Shown here piece by piece: positions 59,692 to 64,000 of a stretch of DNA of 64,000 bases; position 1 is the first letter of the stretch, and every line of letters starts with the position of its first letter. The DNA comes from Arthrobacter sp. ov118 (GTDB taxonomy: Bacteria; Actinomycetota; Actinomycetes; Actinomycetales; Micrococcaceae). The notes beneath the pieces were generated by a model. It did no database searches, was not told where the DNA came from, and saw nothing but the letters and a program-made list of their open reading frames with translations. Position numbers and translations under genes: made by a program. Location of the stretch: the NCBI RefSeq assembly GCF_900116495.1, contig NZ_FPAY01000009.1, positions 144,592-208,591 on the forward strand, read 5' to 3'.

Positions 59692-61923
59692 ATGCACGAC
59701 GCTGATTTGGCCCATGAACGCGACTACGTCGCCGGACTTTACGCCCGGCTCGATGAGTTGCGGGCAGAGAAGCGCACCCAGCTTGCCCAGGTGCGCCGTG
59801 CCGGTGCTGTCGGCACCATGCAGAACGTGTCCGAGCGCGATGCCTTCGCGGCACTGTATGAGGACCGTCTCGCCCAGCTCGACGCCGTCGATGACCGCCT
59901 TGTTTTCGGCCGTCTGGACCTGGACTCCGGGGAGGCCCGGTACATCGGCCGCATCGGGTTGACCACCGAAGATCTGCAGCGGCTCATGGTGGACTGGCGC
60001 GCACCCGAGGCCGGCCATTTCTATCAGGCCACCGCCTTTGACCGGCAGGGCGTACGCCGCCGCCGTCACCTGATCCTTCAGGGGCGCGAGGTCAAGGCCA
60101 TAGAAGATGACGTGCTCGACGCCGGCTTGCTCGCCGACAGCGATTCCCTCCAGGGCGAAGGCGCCCTGCTCGCTGCCCTGAATTCCAAGCGCACCGGCCG
60201 GATGTCAGACATTGTCGGCACCATCCAGTCCGAGCAGGACCGGATCATCCGGTCCTCGATCTCCGGCGCCCTCGTGGTCCAGGGCGGACCGGGCACCGGG
60301 AAGACCGCGGTCGCCCTGCACCGCGCCGCCTACCTGCTCTACACGCACCGGGACCGGCTCAAGAGTGCCGGCGTCCTGCTGGTGGGACCGACGTCGTCCT
60401 TCATGAAGTACATCGAACGGGTGCTGCCCTCGCTCGGCGAGACCGGCGTCGTGATGGCGAGCCTGGGCCGGCTCCTGCCGGGCATCACCGCCGTTGCCGA
60501 ACCGGATCCCGCCGTCGCCGCCATCAAGGGCCGGCTGGACATGGCCAAGGTCGTGGCCAACGCGGTGGCCAACCGGCAGCGCATTCCCGCGGCAAACCGG
60601 ATCCTGGAGGTGGACGGCCGCAAGCTGGTCCTCACGCCGCGGCAAGTCCGCCGTGCCAAGGAACGGGCCCGCGCCACGGGCAAGCCGCACAACGAGGCCC
60701 GCGTTTCATTCGTCAAGATCCTGCTCCGTGAACTGACCGAGCAGATGACGGAGCTGGTGGAGGCCGGCAATATCGGCAACAACGCTGACCGCTCGTACCT
60801 GGCCGAGGATGTCCGCTCCGCCCGGGACGTCCGGATCGCCCTGAACCTGTGCTGGATGCCGATGACCCCGGAGAAGCTTGTGGGGGAGCTGCTGAGCAAA
60901 CCCGCGATCCTCGAGGCGTGCACGCCGAACCTCAGCCCCGAGGAACGCGCCCTGCTGCTCCGGCCCGCCGGTTCGCCCTGGACGGAGTCCGACGTCCCGC
61001 TGCTGGATGAGGCCGCCGAACTGCTCGGCGAGCTCGACGCTGCCGCCGGGCGGGGCCTGGCGCAGCAGGAACAGGACCGTGCCCGCGACCTGGCCAACGC
61101 CAAGCAGACCCTGGTCAACATGGAAACGGCCGGGGTGGACGCCCTTTTCACCGCCGAGGAGCTGGTGGACCAGAACCAGGAGCGGGAGTCGCGGCTGACC
61201 GCTGCCGAGCGTGCCAGTACCGACCGCACCTGGGCCTTTGGGCACATCGTGGTGGATGAAGCGCAGGAGTTGTCGCCCATGCAGTGGCGGCTGCTGGTGC
61301 GCCGGTGCCCGCTGAAGTCGTTTACGATCGTGGGCGACATCGCCCAGACCAGTTCGGTCGCCGGTGCCAATTCCTGGCACAGCGCACTGGCCCCGATGTT
61401 CGGCGAACGCTGGCAGCTCGAAGAGCTCACCGTCAACTACCGCACGCCGTCCCAGATCGCGGAGGCCGCCGCCCGGATGGCCAACGCCGCCGGTCTGGTG
61501 GTTTCGGCGCCCAAAGCCGTCAGGAAGGGACGCTGGTCCCCGATCATTGACCGTGTGGAGGACAAGGACCAGATCGTCAAGAAGCTCGTCGAAGTGCTGC
61601 CGGAGGAACTGGACGCCATCGAGGGCGGTCTGCTGGCGGTCATCGCCGACGGCGAGCTGCTCCCGGAGGCCAACGCGGCACTCCGGGCCGTGTACGGCCA
61701 CCGCGTCGGGACCGGAGCCGGGAGCTACGCGCAGGATATTGTCGCGATCAGCCCCCGCGAGGCCAAGGGGCTGGAGTTCGACGGCGTCGTCGTCCTGGAA
61801 CCGACGGCCATGCTCAACCACGAGCACGGCCGGGTGGGGGACCTGTATGTGGCCATGACCAGGCCCACGCAGCGCTTGCGGCTCATCGCGGCTTCCGGCG
61901 TCCCCACCGGCATCGAGGAGTAG
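59692..61923 (+). CDS. HelD-like RNA polymerase-associated ATPase
   Basis: 743 residues. An N-terminal charged coiled-coil (HERDYVAGLYARLDELRAEKR) is followed by a superfamily 1A ATPase: Walker A GGPGTGKTAVALHRAAYLLY, Walker B VVDEAQELS, GDIAQTSS, KGLEFDGVVVLEP. HelD clears stalled RNA polymerase from DNA; the related HelR in Streptomyces gives rifamycin tolerance. No rifamycin-response element is obvious upstream. ATG at 59692 with GGGGA upstream; an internal-looking ATG at 59656 is less likely. Confidence 0.85.
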   Translation: MHDADLAHERDYVAGLYARLDELRAEKRTQLAQVRRAGAVGTMQNVSERDAFAALYEDRLAQLDAVDDRLVFGRLDLDSGEARYIGRIGLTTEDLQRLMVDWRAPEAGHFYQATAFDRQGVRRRRHLILQGREVKAIEDDVLDAGLLADSDSLQGEGALLAALNSKRTGRMSDIVGTIQSEQDRIIRSSISGALVVQGGPGTGKTAVALHRAAYLLYTHRDRLKSAGVLLVGPTSSFMKYIERVLPSLGETGVVMASLGRLLPGITAVAEPDPAVAAIKGRLDMAKVVANAVANRQRIPAANRILEVDGRKLVLTPRQVRRAKERARATGKPHNEARVSFVKILLRELTEQMTELVEAGNIGNNADRSYLAEDVRSARDVRIALNLCWMPMTPEKLVGELLSKPAILEACTPNLSPEERALLLRPAGSPWTESDVPLLDEAAELLGELDAAAGRGLAQQEQDRARDLANAKQTLVNMETAGVDALFTAEELVDQNQERESRLTAAERASTDRTWAFGHIVVDEAQELSPMQWRLLVRRCPLKSFTIVGDIAQTSSVAGANSWHSALAPMFGERWQLEELTVNYRTPSQIAEAAARMANAAGLVVSAPKAVRKGRWSPIIDRVEDKDQIVKKLVEVLPEELDAIEGGLLAVIADGELLPEANAALRAVYGHRVGTGAGSYAQDIVAISPREAKGLEFDGVVVLEPTAMLNHEHGRVGDLYVAMTRPTQRLRLIAASGVPTGIEE

Positions 61924-62029
61924 GCCGGCCCGTGCCCGGGGCCGCCGCTGTTCCCGCGGCGGTGCTGTGTCAACGGGTGGCCGGTGTCACCTGCACGGCG
62001 GTTTCGCCGATCCTGCTAACTTAGATTCC

Positions 62030-63343
62030 GTGTCCCAGCTAAATATTCTCGATGCCCAGCAGAACGACCCCAGCTTCGCCAATATCTGGCAGGAGCTGAA
62101 ATGGCGCGGCCTAGTCCACGTCTCCACGGATGAGGTGGAGCTCGAGAAGCTCCTCGCCGGTGACCCCGTGACGTATTACTGCGGCTTCGATCCGACAGCA
62201 CCGAGCCTGCACCTGGGCAACCTGGTCCAGCTGCTGCTCATGCGCCGCATCCAGCTGGCCGGCCACAAGCCCCTCGGGCTGGTCGGCGGTTCCACCGGGT
62301 TGATCGGTGATCCGCGCCCGACGGCGGAACGCTCCCTCAACACCAAGGACACCGTTTCCGAATGGGTGGGCTACCTGCAGGCGCAGGTCCGCCGTTTCCT
62401 CAGCTTCGAGGGCGACAACGCGGCCCAGATGGTCAACAACCTGGACTGGACGGCGCCGCTGAGTGCCATCGACTTCCTGCGGGAAATCGGCAAGCACTTC
62501 CGCGTCGGCACCATGCTCCGCAAGGACGCCGTCGCGTCGCGCCTTGGCTCTGACGAAGGCATCAGCTACACGGAGTTCAGCTACCAGATCCTGCAGGGGA
62601 TGGACTACCTCCAGCTGTTCCGCGACTACGGCTGCATGCTGCAGACCGGTGGCTCTGACCAGTGGGGCAACCTCACCAGCGGGACCGAATTGATTCGAAA
62701 GGTTGAAGGCAAACACGTCCATGCCCTGGGCACGCCGCTCATCACCAACGCCGACGGCACCAAGTTCGGCAAGAGCGAGGGCAACGCCATCTGGCTGGAC
62801 CCGGCGATGTGCAGCCCGTACGCCTTCTACCAGTTCTGGCTTAACACGGCGGACGCCGACGTCGCGGCCCGCCTCAAGGTGTTCACGTTCCTGAGCCGTG
62901 CCGAGATTGAGGCCCTTGAGGTCTCCGTTGCTGAGCGGCCGTTCGCCCGCGAAGGCCAGCGGAAGCTGGCTTACGAGGTGACCTCTCTTGTCCACGGTGT
63001 GGATGCGACGGAGAAGGTCATTGCGGCCTCGGCTGCCGTGTTCGGCAATGGCGATCTCTCCGTGCTGGATGAAGCCACGCTGAAGGCGGCGACCTCTGAG
63101 CTGCCGTCCGCCACGGTCGACGCCGGCGACTTGGGCATCATCGAACTGCTGGTGGCCTCCGGCCTGTCCGAAAGCAAGTCCGCCGCCCGCCGGACGGTGG
63201 GCGAAGGCGGTGCGTATGTGAACAATGCGAAGGTGACTGATCCCGACGCCGTTGTTGCTTCGAGCTCGTTGCTGCATGGCCGCTATCTGCTGCTTCGACG
63301 CGGCAAGAAGAACCTCGCCACGGTGGAGGTCTCCGGGGCCTGA
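62030..63343 (+). CDS. tyrS: Tyrosine--tRNA ligase
   Basis: 437 residues. Class I signature HLGN in APSLHLGNL, KMSKS-like KFGKSEG, and a C-terminal S4 RNA-binding domain (SAARRTVGEGGAYVNNAKV). -10 TAACTT at 62017-62022 lies seven bases before the GTG, so a leaderless start at 62030 is preferred to the upstream in-frame ATG at 61967. Confidence 0.97.
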   Translation: MSQLNILDAQQNDPSFANIWQELKWRGLVHVSTDEVELEKLLAGDPVTYYCGFDPTAPSLHLGNLVQLLLMRRIQLAGHKPLGLVGGSTGLIGDPRPTAERSLNTKDTVSEWVGYLQAQVRRFLSFEGDNAAQMVNNLDWTAPLSAIDFLREIGKHFRVGTMLRKDAVASRLGSDEGISYTEFSYQILQGMDYLQLFRDYGCMLQTGGSDQWGNLTSGTELIRKVEGKHVHALGTPLITNADGTKFGKSEGNAIWLDPAMCSPYAFYQFWLNTADADVAARLKVFTFLSRAEIEALEVSVAERPFAREGQRKLAYEVTSLVHGVDATEKVIAASAAVFGNGDLSVLDEATLKAATSELPSATVDAGDLGIIELLVASGLSESKSAARRTVGEGGAYVNNAKVTDPDAVVASSSLLHGRYLLLRRGKKNLATVEVSGA

Positions 63344-63365
63344 ACCGTCCCTGACACGTCATCTG

Positions 63366-63418
63366 CACGCCTCTCCCCGGCCGATTTGCGCGGTCGGGGA
63401 GGGGCGTGTATTGTTTTC
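63366..63418 (+). terminator. Strong terminator after tyrS
   Basis: 18-base arms 63366-63383 and 63391-63408 pair along their length with two G-U wobbles (right arm CGGTCGGGGAGGGGCGTG), loop ATTTGCG, then TATTGTTTT. Isolates tyrS from the rRNA operon. Confidence 0.85.
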
Positions 63419-63459
63419 TGAGTCGCCGCCGCTGAGCGGTGACAACCCCCAACAAATGA

Positions 63460-63505
63460 GAAGCAATTCTTCATGCGCTAGGCGCGGATAATGAAAAATT
63501 GCTTC
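63460..63505. repeat. Large inverted repeat upstream of the rRNA operon
   Basis: GAAGCAATTCTTCAT (63460-63474) and ATGAAAAATTGCTTC (63491-63505), 14 of 15 positions pair, 16-base loop. No T tract. It may be a protein-binding palindrome or a second, weak terminator. Confidence 0.7.
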
Positions 63506-63559
63506 CTTTATGCTGGGTGGATTCGCTCCGCAGAGGGAATTTCCGGTGAAAATCGCGAA

Positions 63560-63837
63560 TTTGCAAAGCGGAAATGAATGAAATAAGCTGTAAACATCGC
63601 AGCGAAGAAAAGCGAAATAAAGAATTCAGTAAATTGAATTGTTTTGACAAGTATTCGAATGTGTCTGTTGTTTGAGAACTCAATAGTGTGCCAAGTTTGT
63701 TGATACCAATTTATTATGGATTGGTTGTTTTGCCGGGCCCGTCACCCCGTGTCGGGTCTGGTTTTTCAGCTGGTTTCAAATTTTGTGCAGTGCGTTGTTC
63801 CCGTTTTCCCGGGGGTGCGTGCTGTGTCTGTTTTTCT
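63560..63837 (+). promoter_or_regulatory. rRNA operon promoter and leader
   Basis: AT-rich region, unlike the rest of the window. TTGACA at 63644-63649 is a good -35, with no clear TANNNT at the usual distance, so the promoter is tentative. The conserved leader segment with GAGAACTCAATAGTGTGCC (63674-63692) is the boxA/antitermination-type sequence found before 16S genes in related actinobacteria. No gene is seen in 63419-63837. Confidence 0.7.

Positions 63838-64000
<163 letters not shown>

Overview
The window is a 64 kb piece of a high-GC actinobacterial chromosome. Its gene order (pgsA-cinA-clgR-recA-recX-miaB-miaA-dapF-hflX-dinG-lexA, the his, infC, pheST and arg blocks, then tyrS and the start of a 16S rRNA) and its protein sequences point to Arthrobacter, Pseudarthrobacter or a close relative in the Micrococcaceae. 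This placement comes from recognising families and gene order by eye, not from a search. There are no phage genes, insertion sequences, CRISPR arrays or tRNA genes. Nearly everything is ordinary coding sequence, so the unusual material is in regulation and a few accessory genes.

Layout. 1-14.8 kb: pgsA (cut by the window edge), pncC/cinA, a ClgR-type regulator, a MarR regulator, DUF3046, recA-recX, miaB-miaA, dapF, an RsmC-like methyltransferase, hflX behind a 0.58 kb leader, a DinG-like helicase, and lexA divergent from a LysM membrane protein. 14.8-20.8 kb: hisC-hisB-hisH, a 52-residue membrane protein, priA/hisA, an SseB-like protein and an MFS permease. 20.9-24.6 kb: DUF1844 protein, then infC (ATT start, attenuator-like terminator in the leader), rpmI, rplT and a SpoU methyltransferase. 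24.7-31.3 kb: GlsB-type membrane protein, CDF transporter, MFS exporter, Nudix hydrolase and the split transhydrogenase pntAA-pntAB-pntB. 31.4-33.8 kb: an Rv2578c-type radical SAM gene under a near-perfect SOS box, a SIMPL protein and an HExxH membrane protein. 33.9-37.6 kb: pheST with a candidate coupled leader ORF. 37.6-46.1 kb: phosphopantetheinyl transferase, M1 peptidase, a Pls/PosA-type single-module membrane NRPS, a quinone oxidoreductase and a desaturase. 46.3-55.1 kb: argCJBDFRGH. 55.3-64 kb: a mycothiol-dependent-type enzyme, an alkylation-repair cluster (ada-alkA, ogt, divergent mpg), apt, a HelD-like ATPase, tyrS, a strong terminator and the rrn leader with the 5' end of 16S.

How the genes work together. 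Three loci (recA, lexA/LysM, radical SAM) carry boxes close to CGAAC-N4-GTTCG, which makes a local SOS regulon covering recombination, a division-inhibitor-like LysM protein and an uncharacterised radical SAM enzyme whose C terminus, QPTLF, resembles a sliding-clamp-binding motif. The NRPS, M1 peptidase and phosphopantetheinyl transferase look like a compact pathway for a cationic homopolymer such as epsilon-poly-lysine. A -10 hexamer TANNNT lies 6-7 bases before the start codon of about ten genes, so leaderless mRNAs appear common. These ideas are read from sequence and family knowledge, and none was tested by search.
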